Shown: piece by piece, positions 7,540 to 15,603 of the stretch
Position numbering within the stretch: the first letter of the stretch is position 1
Layout of the letters: every line of letters starts with the position of its first letter
Source: Streptomyces hokutonensis
GTDB taxonomy: Bacteria > Actinomycetota > Actinomycetes > Streptomycetales > Streptomycetaceae
Reading direction: 5' to 3'
DNA: 58,085 nucleotides
NCBI RefSeq assembly: GCF_000376565.1
Contig: NZ_BARG01000103.1
Location: 1-58,085, forward strand
The notes under the pieces: model-generated
What the model was told of the DNA's origin: nothing
What the model saw: only the letters and a program-made list of their open reading frames with translations
The model's database searches: none
Program-made: the position numbers and the translations under genes

Positions 7540-9594
7540 CTACCAGGTGCCCTCACCGGGCACCAGCCGCCCGGCCTTGCGGTATTCGCGGCGGGCCCCC
7601 TCCAGGAGGTCCGCCGCACCGACCGTGTCACCGCGGCCTGCGGCGAGATAGGCGGCGGTGACGACCGCGCTGCGGATGGAGCCGCCCGCGAGCTCGAACT
7701 CCATTGCCAGTGGGGCGAGTTCGAGGTCCGGAGCGCTCGGCACATGGGTCAGGCCGTGCCGCCACAGGGCGAGCCGCTGCGCCGGGTCGGGGAACGGGAA
7801 GTCGACGACCAGGTCGAGCCGCCGGGTGAACGCCTCGTCGATGTTGGCGCGCAGGTTGGTGGTGAGCAGCGCGATCCCGTCGAAGGACTCCAGGCGTTGG
7901 AGCAGATAGGCGCTCTCCATGTTGGCGTAGCGGTCGTGCGAGTCCTTCACTTCGGAGCGCTTGCCGAAGACCGCGTCGGCCTCGTCGAAGAGGAGCACTG
8001 CGTCGGTGCGGTCGGCCTCCGTGAAGATCCGTTCGAGGTTCTTCTCGGTCTCGCCGATGTACTTGTCGACGACCGACGACAGCTGAACCACATAGAGATC
8101 CAGGCCGAGTTCGGCCGCGACGACCTCCGCCGACAGCGTCTTGCCGGTACCGGACTCACCAGCGAACAGCCCGAGCACGCCCCGCCCCCGACCGCCGCCC
8201 GCGCTGAGCCGCCAGTCGCCGAGGACCCGGTCGCGGTGGCGGGCGCGCAGGGCGAGTTCGTGGAGTTGGGTGAGTGACCTGTCGGGCAGGACCAAGTCCC
8301 GCCAGTCGACCGCGGGTTGGATGCGGCGGGCGTGCTGTTCGAGCCCCGACGCCGACTGCTGGCGCGCGGCGAGCCGCAGATGCGCGGCCGTCAGCGGGGT
8401 CCCGTCGAACCCGGCGAGCCCCCGGGCCGCACGGGCCGCGCGCGCGATGCGATCGGCACCGAGGTGGTACGGCGCGACGGTGGCCCGTACGTCGAAGCCG
8501 TGGTCCTCACCGACCGCCTCCGTCCAGGCACGTACCGCCGCCGCGCGCTGCTGGGGCGCCTCCAGGATCAGCGGGTCGCTCTCGCACCACAGCGGGTCGT
8601 AGGGGCGGACCCCGGCGAACACCACGGAGACGTCGGTGGCTGCCATCAACGCCCGTACTAGTGCTCCGGGTTGATCCGGCAGCCCGTTCACCACGACCGT
8701 ACGACCGCCCAGCCGCGCCTCGCGCAGCAGCTCCGGCACCCGCTCGACCGGACCGGAGAAACGGACTGCGGGCACCCGCGCCGCGTCCAGCGCGGCCGCC
8801 ACGCACACCAGCCCGTCTCCCTCGTGACGCTCCCTCAGATACACGGCGAGTGGCGGCTCACCGGCGAGCAGCACGGCCAGCCGGTCCACGAAGTGGGTGA
8901 ACTCGTCGTCCCCGCCCGGGTCTTGACCGTCGTACGGCACTCTCGGCGTCGTCAGTGGATGGAGGTGCCCGGCGAGTGCCGCGTCCGGGGTGTCGTCGCC
9001 GAGCAGGTGGGCCAGGATCCGGTCCGGTACCCGCAACGAGCGGCTGAGGAAGGGGCGTTCGGGTTCCTCCACGGTGAGGAGGCCGAGGGCCGAGAGCGGG
9101 GCCGTGGGATGGAAGCGGGCCCGTCCCTCCGCGTCGTGGGCGGGGATGCCGCACAGGTCGAGGGTGAGTCCCACGGTGGCCCTGCGGCGGCCGACGTCGT
9201 CGTTGAGGTAGCCGTAGAGGGGCTCGAAGGAACGGTCCAAGTCGGGGGCGAGGGCGATGAGGAGGAGAGCGGTGTCGAGGTCGGTGAGACGGAGGGCGGC
9301 GAGGCGGTCGGGCGCCGAATCCCGTACGGGCGGCGCCGGTTCGGATGATCGCAGGAGCAGGTACTCCACCGCCTCCCCGGAGAGGTAGAGGCCGCGCAGC
9401 GGGTCGCCGGCCGTGGGGTCGGTCGCGGAACGCTCCGCGACCAGCAGGGCGACACGCTCGCGGAGACGGCCGAGCCGGGCGAGGAAGGCGTCGGCCTCCG
9501 GCTCAGTGGTGAGGGCGACACCGTCGACGCCGGTCGCGCCCTCTTCCCCGGCACCAACGTCCCCGAAGCCCACCCCGATTTCCTCGACCGTCAC
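7540..9594 (-). CDS. CIS AAA+ ATPase, 684 aa
   Basis: CIS loci encode one AAA+ ATPase of the CDC48/FtsH-like type, probably acting in assembly or disassembly of particles. GTG at 9594 overlaps the stop of the DUF4255 gene by 4 nt (GTGA), so I chose it over a longer upstream extension that would overlap DUF4255. The N-terminal ~440 residues are a Leu/Arg/Asp-rich region without a named domain. The AAA+ module follows: Walker A GLFAGESGTGKTLSAEVV, Walker B AVLLFDEADAVFGKR, sensor 1 ALLTTNLRANID and the arginine region DEAFTRRLDLVVDFPFPD. The gene ends 16 nt from the convergent membrane protein gene. Confidence 0.92.
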   Translation of the reverse strand: MTVEEIGVGFGDVGAGEEGATGVDGVALTTEPEADAFLARLGRLRERVALLVAERSATDPTAGDPLRGLYLSGEAVEYLLLRSSEPAPPVRDSAPDRLAALRLTDLDTALLLIALAPDLDRSFEPLYGYLNDDVGRRRATVGLTLDLCGIPAHDAEGRARFHPTAPLSALGLLTVEEPERPFLSRSLRVPDRILAHLLGDDTPDAALAGHLHPLTTPRVPYDGQDPGGDDEFTHFVDRLAVLLAGEPPLAVYLRERHEGDGLVCVAAALDAARVPAVRFSGPVERVPELLREARLGGRTVVVNGLPDQPGALVRALMAATDVSVVFAGVRPYDPLWCESDPLILEAPQQRAAAVRAWTEAVGEDHGFDVRATVAPYHLGADRIARAARAARGLAGFDGTPLTAAHLRLAARQQSASGLEQHARRIQPAVDWRDLVLPDRSLTQLHELALRARHRDRVLGDWRLSAGGGRGRGVLGLFAGESGTGKTLSAEVVAAELGLDLYVVQLSSVVDKYIGETEKNLERIFTEADRTDAVLLFDEADAVFGKRSEVKDSHDRYANMESAYLLQRLESFDGIALLTTNLRANIDEAFTRRLDLVVDFPFPDPAQRLALWRHGLTHVPSAPDLELAPLAMEFELAGGSIRSAVVTAAYLAAGRGDTVGAADLLEGARREYRKAGRLVPGEGTW

Positions 9595-10274
9595 GTCCCC
9601 GTCCCCGACGTCCTCCTGCGCCGCGCCACCTCGCGGGCCTCCCGTGCCGCCGCGACCTGGCGCGGGCGGTGGGCCCGCTCCTCCGGTCCCGGCGACGTGC
9701 CGTCGAGGCCGTGGACGCGGACCGCGGCGCCCTCGGTGACCGGTGGGCCCGCGTCGTACTCGGGGTAGGCCGGGAAGGGTGCGGTGACGACGAGGTCGAG
9801 GGAGGGCTTGAGTTCGCCGCCGAGGGCGGACCAGATCTCCGCGAGGGACCGTGACTCGGTCTGGATGCCGGCCACCGAGATCGGCACCGACAGACCCAAC
9901 TCGCCTAGGGATCCGGGGAGTTCGGTGGGGGCGAGCAGCTCGCGCGGGATCAGGGTGGCCAACACGGCGGACAGCAGCCGGTGTTCGTCCTGCGGCCGTT
10001 TCGTCCACGCCGTCACCAGGTACGACAGCCGGAACCAGCGCGGCGGCTGGCGGCGTTTGACGACCACGTCCCGCTCGTCGCGCACGGTGACATGCCCGCG
10101 CTGGCGCCGGTGCACGTCCTCCCGGATGTCGTACAAGTAGGTGTTGATCGTGGGGGTGTTGCGGCGGGCCGCCCAGTCGCGGGTCGGTGCGTCGAAGGAG
10201 ACCTCGATGCCCGAACCGGCCAGTGCGCCGCCGCCGATCAGGTCCTTGAGGACCTCGTCCACCTCGTGGATCAC
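9591..10274 (-). CDS. DUF4255-family CIS protein, 227 aa
   Basis: DUF4255 proteins are hallmarks of eCIS-type loci and are thought to form the terminal cap or tail terminator. GTG at 10274 with GGGAG about 8 nt upstream gives MIHEVDEVLKDLIGGGAL. Family signatures include VSFDAPTRDWAARRNTPTIN, TYLYDIREDV, PPRWFRLSYLVTAWT and LLSAVLATLIPRELL. The ~50 C-terminal residues are highly charged (Arg/Glu-rich) and look like an add-on. It is the first structural gene after the regulator and is translationally coupled to the ATPase. Confidence 0.92.
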   Translation of the reverse strand: MIHEVDEVLKDLIGGGALAGSGIEVSFDAPTRDWAARRNTPTINTYLYDIREDVHRRQRGHVTVRDERDVVVKRRQPPRWFRLSYLVTAWTKRPQDEHRLLSAVLATLIPRELLAPTELPGSLGELGLSVPISVAGIQTESRSLAEIWSALGGELKPSLDLVVTAPFPAYPEYDAGPPVTEGAAVRVHGLDGTSPGPEERAHRPRQVAAAREAREVARRRRTSGTGT

Positions 10275-10405
10275 CGCCGTGCTCCCGCCCTGCCGTGCTG
10301 TCGTGCTCCGCCGTACGCGTCGGCGCCCGTTACGCCCCTGTCGGCCGTACTCCGATCGTGCCGTTCCAACCGGCCGTGCCCGCAAGCACGTTGGGGACGT
10401 AGGGA

Positions 10406-10423
10406 GGGCACGGCAGGTTGCCC
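10406..10423. promoter_or_regulatory. Candidate operator upstream of the DUF4255-ATPase operon
   Basis: Read on the minus strand this is GGGCAACCTGCCGTGCCC, an inverted repeat GGGCA-N8-TGCCC centred about 140 nt upstream of the DUF4255 start and 29 nt beyond the stop of the LuxR-type gene. It is the third member of the repeat set at 5912 and 6042. Confidence 0.4.
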
Positions 10424-10451
10424 GCGTGTCCGGCTTCGAGTGCCCGTTCGG

Positions 10452-11138
10452 TCAGATGTAGCCTTCCCGGAGGGCATGGGCCACGGCGTGTGCCCGATTG
10501 CGCAGATGGAGGCGGGTGGTGAGCCCGTGCATCACGTTCTTGACGGTGCGTTCGGAATAGGAGAGCTTGCTGGCGATCTCTCCGGTGTCGAGTCCCTCGG
10601 CGACCAGCCGCAGGACGTCCACCTCACGCGGCACGAGCCCCGCCGTCTGGACTCCGGAGCGGCCCGCCGCGCTGCGGTGCAGCGTCCCGACCTGTTCGAC
10701 GAGTCGGCCGATCAGATCGGCCGGCAGGTCGCCGTCGCCGCGGGCCGCCGCGATCACGGCCTGCACCAGACGCTGCGCGGTCGCCTCCTGGCGCCACACG
10801 ATGGCGCCGACCCCGCACTCGATCACATCGAGCAACTCCGCCTCGCGCAGGGCCCCTACGACGAGTACGGCCCGCCCGCCCTCGCTGCGCACGAGTCTGC
10901 GCAGTCGGGTGAGCGCGGCCTCGTCGAGTGCCTCGGCGATGAACAGGGCCACCCTGCCGGGTCCGGTGTCGCTCTCCTCGCGGAGGTCGATCTCCGGGTA
11001 TCTGCGCAGCTGGCTGAGTGCTCCCTCGCGCGAGATCGGGTCCGGGGCGTGGACCGCCACGGGTATCCGGTCGCCGGAGTCGGCCGTACCGGGATGTGCG
11101 GTCCGCGATGAGCTGAGCAACGTTCTCCCTCGATCCAC
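10452..11138 (-). CDS. LuxR/NarL-type transcriptional regulator, 228 aa
   Basis: The C-terminus is a LuxR helix-turn-helix: LVPREVDVLRLVAEGLDTGE, IASKLSYSERTVKNVMHG, TRLHLRNRAHAVAHALRE. The N-terminal ~130 residues have a receiver-like fold (VPVAVHAPDPISREGALSQL; RAVLVVGALREAELLDVI) but lack a clear DD...D...K phosphorylation set, so this looks like an atypical or orphan receiver. The start is GTG at 11138 with a weak ribosome site. It is divergent from the LAL regulator with 146 nt between them and lies directly upstream of the CIS operon, so it is probably a pathway-specific regulator of CIS genes. Confidence 0.85.
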   Translation of the reverse strand: MDRGRTLLSSSRTAHPGTADSGDRIPVAVHAPDPISREGALSQLRRYPEIDLREESDTGPGRVALFIAEALDEAALTRLRRLVRSEGGRAVLVVGALREAELLDVIECGVGAIVWRQEATAQRLVQAVIAAARGDGDLPADLIGRLVEQVGTLHRSAAGRSGVQTAGLVPREVDVLRLVAEGLDTGEIASKLSYSERTVKNVMHGLTTRLHLRNRAHAVAHALREGYI

Positions 11139-11144
11139 ATACGT

Positions 11145-11167
11145 GCCACCCCAGTTGCGCTGGTGGC
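11145..11167. promoter_or_regulatory. Inverted repeat in the divergent regulator promoter region
   Basis: GCCACC and GGTGGC form perfect 6-bp arms around an 11-nt spacer that itself contains CCAG...CTGG. It lies 7 nt upstream of the LuxR-type start and about 120 nt upstream of the LAL start, in the only intergenic space (11139-11284) between the two divergent regulators. It is a candidate autoregulatory site; no binding protein can be assigned. Confidence 0.3.
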
Positions 11168-11284
11168 GGCCGTGTACTCCTCACCCTCGTGGGGCGGGTG
11201 GGACGCGCGCAATCGTGGAGCACCACGAGCAGCACCACGAGATCGGACGAACGACGGACCACGACGGAGACGAGGAGGACCGCG

Positions 11285-14095
11285 ATGACGGGGACCGCAC
11301 CTGACGCCGGAGAGTCCGTGATGCCCTGCGAACACCGGGACGCGGCAAGGCTGTTGGCGGTGGAGGCCGCGCACGCCCGCGCCGGTTCGGGGCGCCTCGT
11401 GCTGCTGCGCGGGGCCACCGGGACGGGCCGTACCACCGTGCTGGAGGCCGCCGCCGAGGACGCGGCGGCGCACGGCATGCGGGTGCTGCGGGCCCGTTGT
11501 TCGCCCCGCGACCAGGCGGTCCCGTACGCCACCGTCCAGCAACTCCTCGGCCCGGTGCCGGAGTTCGCGGATCTCGCGGTCGACGGGGACGAGCGGGCGA
11601 GTGCCGCCCGGCTGGGGCGGGTGCTGCGCTCGTACGCCGACCGGGCACCGCTGCTGATCGCCGTGGACGACGTCCATCTGGCCGATGCCGCCTCGCACCG
11701 GTGGCTGGTCGAGTCCGCCCGGCACGTGGACCGATTACGGATCCTGCTGGTCGTCACCGAGCGCAGCCAGTACGACATCGAGCCGGCCGAGCCGGGCCTG
11801 ACCCACACCCTCTCGCCCGCGCTGGTCCGCACCCTCACGCTGGCCCCGCTGACCGCCAAGTCGGCTGCCGGGCTGGTCCGTTCGGTGCGCGCCGATGCGC
11901 CCGGGCCCTGGGTGGACGACTGTGTCCGGGCCGGCGCCGGCAACCCGCTGTTGCTGCGCGCCCTGCTCGACGACCTCGGCGCCGGCCGGCATCCGACGGT
12001 GCCGGAGACGTCCGCCGCACTGTATCCGGGGGCGTATCCGGCGGCCGTGTCCTGGTGGCTGGAGTGCGCGGGCCCGGCCACCGGCGAGGTCGCGCGGATC
12101 CTGGCCGCGCTGGACGAGGGCTGGGCCGGGGACGCCCCCACAGCACTGCCCGCCGATCGCACCGCCCCCGCTCCCGTCGGCGAACTGGCGTCCCTGATCG
12201 CCGAGTTGGCGGGTGCCGACCCCGCGCGGGTGGCCGGCTGGCTCACCGCGATGACCGGGCTCGGGGTGTTGCGCCCGGACCCCGACGGGCGCCCGCGCTA
12301 CGCGCATCCACTGCTGCGCGACGCCGTGCTGACCGGCGTGCCCGCGGCCAGGCGGCGGGCCGCGCACGCGGCGGCGGCCGCGACGATGCAGCGCCACGGC
12401 GGCTCCCCCGACACGGTCGCCCGGCAGCTGCTGCTCGCCGACCCGGTGGGCGCGCCCTGGACGTCGGCCGTGCTCCAGGAGGCGGCCTCGCTCGCGCTGC
12501 GGGACGGGCGCGCGGACGACGCCGTCGCGTTCCTGCGCCGGGTCCTGGAGGAACCCCTGCCGGACGGCCGCAGACAGCGGCTGCTGACCGAGCTGGGCTC
12601 CCTGGAGTACACGCGGACCTCCTCGGCCGGCATCCCCCGGCTCAGCGAGGCGCTACGGCTGTCCGGGGCACCGCAGGACACGATGCGCGCGGCCGTCGCC
12701 CTCGGCACGGCACTGGCCGGCCGGGGCAGGACCGTGGCCGCCGTGGACGTACTGCGCACGGCGGAGGACGAGTTGACGGACCGTCCGCAACTGGTCCGCA
12801 CCCTCCAGACCGCGTCGGTGCTGCTGGCCGAGCAGGACCAGTCGGTGCGGCAGGACGTGTACCGGTGGCTCCGCGATGCCGCCGAGGACTCGCCGGAGCT
12901 GGTCGGCACGGCCGGTCAGGCGCTGGTCGTGCGCCATGCGGCCACGGCCGGGCTGATCTCGGCGGCGGAGGCGATGCGGCGGCTGCGCGGTCTGCTGGCC
13001 CAGCCCGCCGACCCGCTGACCGAGCCGTTCCTGCTCGGCACGGCCGCCGCCGTGGCCCAGTGGGCCGACGAACTCCCGGAGGCGGAACGGCTGGTGGAGC
13101 GCGGGCTGGTCGGGCAGCGTCCCGACCTGCTGCATCCGATGCACGACGCGCTGACCAACGTACGGGCCGACATCCTGTGCGCCCGGGGCGAGCACGGGCG
13201 GCTGCTGACGGAGGCGTGGGCGCGGGACTGGGCGCGGAGCACGCCGTCGAACGGGCACGCCACCATCCTGCTGGCGCTGCTGGCGACCGGGCAGGAGGCG
13301 CGGGCGCTGCGGCTCGCGGACGGTTTCGACCTGCGGTCGGCGCCCGATTCCTGGGAGTTGAACCGCTTCCTCTACGCGCGGGGAGTGTTGCGGGCGGCCT
13401 GCGGTGATCCGGCGGGCGCGCTGCACGACTTCCTGGAGTGCGGGCGCAGGCAGTCGGCCCGTGAGGTGGTCAGCCCGGTCGTCACGCCGTGGCGTTCGGC
13501 CGCCGCCGAGTGCCGGCTGGCCCTCGGCCGTCCCCGGGAGGCGATCGCTTTGGCGGAGGAGGAGCTGCGGCTGGCCCGGGTGTGGAACACGCCCCGTACG
13601 GTGGGCCGTTCGCTGCGGGTGCTGGCCGCTGCGACCGGCGGACGGCGCGGTCTGGAGCTCGCGCAGGAGGCCGTGGCGCTGTTGCGGGAGGCGCCGGAGG
13701 GGACGGAGACCGAGCTGGTGCCGGCGCTGATCGCGCAGGGCCGGGCGCTGACCGCGGCCGGTGACCGGCGGCGGGCCCGCGGGTGTCTGCGGGAGGCCGC
13801 CGAGCGCGCCGAGCGGCTGGGCGCGACCCGGCTACGGGCCCTGGCGGAGGGGGCGTTGGGCGAGAGCGGGGCCCGGCGGACGGCCCCGGCCCGCACCGGT
13901 TCGGGGTCGCTCACCACCAGTGAGCGCCGGATCGCCGAACTGGCCGCCGACGGCCGTACGAACACCGAGATCGCCGATCTGCTGCATCTGGCCCGGCGGA
14001 CGGTGGAGACCCATCTCACCAGTTCCTACCGGAAGTTGGGCATCCAGCGCCGGGGCCAGCTGCCCCGGACGCTGGGGCGGGGCCAACGCCCCTGA
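11285..14095 (+). CDS. LAL-family (large ATP-binding LuxR) regulator with a TTA codon, 936 aa
   Basis: The ATG at 11285 is preceded by GAGGAGG, which decides it over an in-frame start at 11189. Domain order: P-loop NTPase with Walker A LLRGATGTGRTTVLEAAA (~residues 37-54) and Walker B APLLIAVDDVHLADA (~120), a STAND-type region, a helical TPR-like middle, and a C-terminal LuxR helix-turn-helix LTTSERRIAELAADGRTN...EIADLLHLARRTVETHL. LAL proteins activate adjacent gene sets in response to an unknown ligand. Codon 151 is TTA, making translation dependent on the bldA tRNA. The position next to the CIS locus suggests it links CIS expression to development. I recall an orthologous arrangement with a TTA-containing LuxR gene beside the S. 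coelicolor CIS cluster. Confidence 0.92.
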   Translation: MTGTAPDAGESVMPCEHRDAARLLAVEAAHARAGSGRLVLLRGATGTGRTTVLEAAAEDAAAHGMRVLRARCSPRDQAVPYATVQQLLGPVPEFADLAVDGDERASAARLGRVLRSYADRAPLLIAVDDVHLADAASHRWLVESARHVDRLRILLVVTERSQYDIEPAEPGLTHTLSPALVRTLTLAPLTAKSAAGLVRSVRADAPGPWVDDCVRAGAGNPLLLRALLDDLGAGRHPTVPETSAALYPGAYPAAVSWWLECAGPATGEVARILAALDEGWAGDAPTALPADRTAPAPVGELASLIAELAGADPARVAGWLTAMTGLGVLRPDPDGRPRYAHPLLRDAVLTGVPAARRRAAHAAAAATMQRHGGSPDTVARQLLLADPVGAPWTSAVLQEAASLALRDGRADDAVAFLRRVLEEPLPDGRRQRLLTELGSLEYTRTSSAGIPRLSEALRLSGAPQDTMRAAVALGTALAGRGRTVAAVDVLRTAEDELTDRPQLVRTLQTASVLLAEQDQSVRQDVYRWLRDAAEDSPELVGTAGQALVVRHAATAGLISAAEAMRRLRGLLAQPADPLTEPFLLGTAAAVAQWADELPEAERLVERGLVGQRPDLLHPMHDALTNVRADILCARGEHGRLLTEAWARDWARSTPSNGHATILLALLATGQEARALRLADGFDLRSAPDSWELNRFLYARGVLRAACGDPAGALHDFLECGRRQSAREVVSPVVTPWRSAAAECRLALGRPREAIALAEEELRLARVWNTPRTVGRSLRVLAAATGGRRGLELAQEAVALLREAPEGTETELVPALIAQGRALTAAGDRRRARGCLREAAERAERLGATRLRALAEGALGESGARRTAPARTGSGSLTTSERRIAELAADGRTNTEIADLLHLARRTVETHLTSSYRKLGIQRRGQLPRTLGRGQRP
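11735..11737 (+). other. In-frame TTA (bldA-dependent) leucine codon
   Basis: The codon is in frame with the LAL start (450 nt downstream, codon 151, context HVDRLRILL). In Streptomyces TTA is read only by the bldA tRNA, which accumulates late in growth. Confidence 0.95.
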
Positions 14096-14103
14096 GGCGG
14101 ACG

Positions 14104-15363
14104 CTACTTGTGGGTGCGGGCGGTCGGGGTGGGCTCGGTGCCCTCCGCGCGTACGGTGCTGTGGGCCTTCTTCTTGGGGAGGTGCCGGGGCACGACGTCC
14201 TGGGGGAAGGTGAGTTGCTGGTTCATCCACTTCAGGGCGGCGGGCATCTCCCGTACCCAGGTGGGGAAGTTGTGGCTGCCCGACTCGGGGAGGATGGACA
14301 CGACGCGCATGGGCGCCTTGACGGCCTTGATGAAGGCGAGGGTCTGCGGGTAGCCGCGCTCGCCGTGCTTGCTCTCGGCGACCAGGACGGAGACCTGGGG
14401 TGCGGGCAGGTGCTTCAGCCGCCACATCAGGTCGTGTCCGTTGACCCGGTTGACGCGGCCCAGGCCGCTGCCGAAGAGGTTGCCGGTGGTGGGGTCGTCC
14501 TTGACCCGGTAGTCCGGCGAGAGCGCGGCGGCCGTGGTGTAGACGTGCGGGTTGCGCATCGTCAGCTGCAAAGCGCAACTGCCGCCGGAGGAGTAGCCCA
14601 TGACGCCCCAGGCGCTGGCGTCGTGGCCGACCCGGTAGACGGACTTGAGGGCCTGCGGGAGGTCCTTGGCGAGGAAGGTCTCGGTCTGCGGCCCGCCGGG
14701 GACGTTCACGCACTCGGTGTCGCGCGGCGGGGCGATGGTGGGCCGGATCATCACCATGATGGTCGGCTGCATCTGACCGTTCTTCTGCAGCTCACCGGCG
14801 GTCTGCGAGACGCGCAGGTACTGGGCGAGGTTGAAGATGCTGCCGGGGTAGCCGCTGAGCGCGACGACGACCGGGAAACGCTGCCTGGCGTACGCCTTCT
14901 GGAAGTACTGCGGGGGCAGATAGACGAAGGCCGGGTCGACGACGCCGGTGCGGCGGCCGATGACCTTCACGGACTCCACCTTGCCGTTGACCGCGGGATT
15001 GCCGGTGGGCAGTCCGCTGACCCGGTTCAGCTGCTCGTCGGAGGCGGGCTGCACCAGCGCGCCCTTCACGGAGACGCCGGTCGCGCCGCCGTTGTGGTCG
15101 GCCGCCTGGGTCACGCCGACGGGCGCGGTGTCGGTGTTGCCGAAGAGCTCGTCCCACGATCCGAAGAACTGGTACGAGGAGTTCAGCCAGCACGCGAACG
15201 CGGCGATGATCGTGACCTGTGTCACTCCGATGGCTGTCAGCCGCCCGAGCACCTGCCGCACTCCGGGCTTGGCGAGGCGCGGCCACAGCCAGACAAGCAG
15301 CGCCACGCAGACGACGGCGACGGCCGCCATCACATAAACGGTAGTCTCGCTGGTCAAACCCAT
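14104..15363 (-). CDS. Membrane-anchored esterase/acyltransferase-like alpha/beta hydrolase, 419 aa
   Basis: Two N-terminal hydrophobic helices (VYVMAAVAVVCVALLVWLW, ~residues 7-26; and IGVTQVTIIAAFACWL, ~44-60) anchor the protein and place the rest outside. The extracellular part is an esterase-D/antigen-85-like alpha/beta hydrolase: FPVVVALSGYPGS, nucleophile elbow GVMGYSSGGSCALQL, an Asp/His-containing end (ESGSHNFPTWVREMPAAL). Similar proteins are annotated in actinomycetes as esterases or mycolyltransferase-like enzymes; the substrate is unknown. I chose ATG 15363 over GTG 15405, which has no ribosome site. It is convergent with the LAL gene (8 nt apart) and divergent from the STAND ATPase gene. 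Confidence 0.8.
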   Translation of the reverse strand: MGLTSETTVYVMAAVAVVCVALLVWLWPRLAKPGVRQVLGRLTAIGVTQVTIIAAFACWLNSSYQFFGSWDELFGNTDTAPVGVTQAADHNGGATGVSVKGALVQPASDEQLNRVSGLPTGNPAVNGKVESVKVIGRRTGVVDPAFVYLPPQYFQKAYARQRFPVVVALSGYPGSIFNLAQYLRVSQTAGELQKNGQMQPTIMVMIRPTIAPPRDTECVNVPGGPQTETFLAKDLPQALKSVYRVGHDASAWGVMGYSSGGSCALQLTMRNPHVYTTAAALSPDYRVKDDPTTGNLFGSGLGRVNRVNGHDLMWRLKHLPAPQVSVLVAESKHGERGYPQTLAFIKAVKAPMRVVSILPESGSHNFPTWVREMPAALKWMNQQLTFPQDVVPRHLPKKKAHSTVRAEGTEPTPTARTHK

Positions 15364-15471
15364 GCCACTCAGTCCCCGGTTCCTTGCCTGTGCTCGTTCC
15401 TTCACACAGAAGGAGGGCTACGGACCCCTTCGCGTTCCTCAACGAGTGCGAATAGGACAAAGAAGCGGGTC

Positions 15472-15511
15472 TCTTACCGTTTCCACGGACGACCCACCCG
15501 CCCCGGTAAGA
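15472..15511. promoter_or_regulatory. Inverted repeat TCTTACCG...CGGTAAGA between divergent genes
   Basis: Perfect 8-bp arms (15472-15479 and 15504-15511) are separated by 24 nt in the 240-nt region between the esterase and STAND ATPase genes. A shorter repeat GACCT-ACGTA-AGGTC follows immediately. Spacing of ~32 nt centre to centre (three helical turns) would suit a dimer pair or loop. This is inferred from the sequence only. Confidence 0.35.
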
Positions 15512-15603
15512 CCTACGTAAGGTCCGGCCGTGTCCCGTCGTCCGGTCCGACCCGGTAGGTTTCGCAGCGGCCCGAAGAGGTCGGCTCCGGGGAAAGGAAC
15601 GCC

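Noticed and set aside
11189..11284. Possible N-terminal extension of the LAL regulator
   Set aside because: The ATG at 11285 has GAGGAGG at good spacing and the extension is Ser/Thr/Arg-rich without family similarity.
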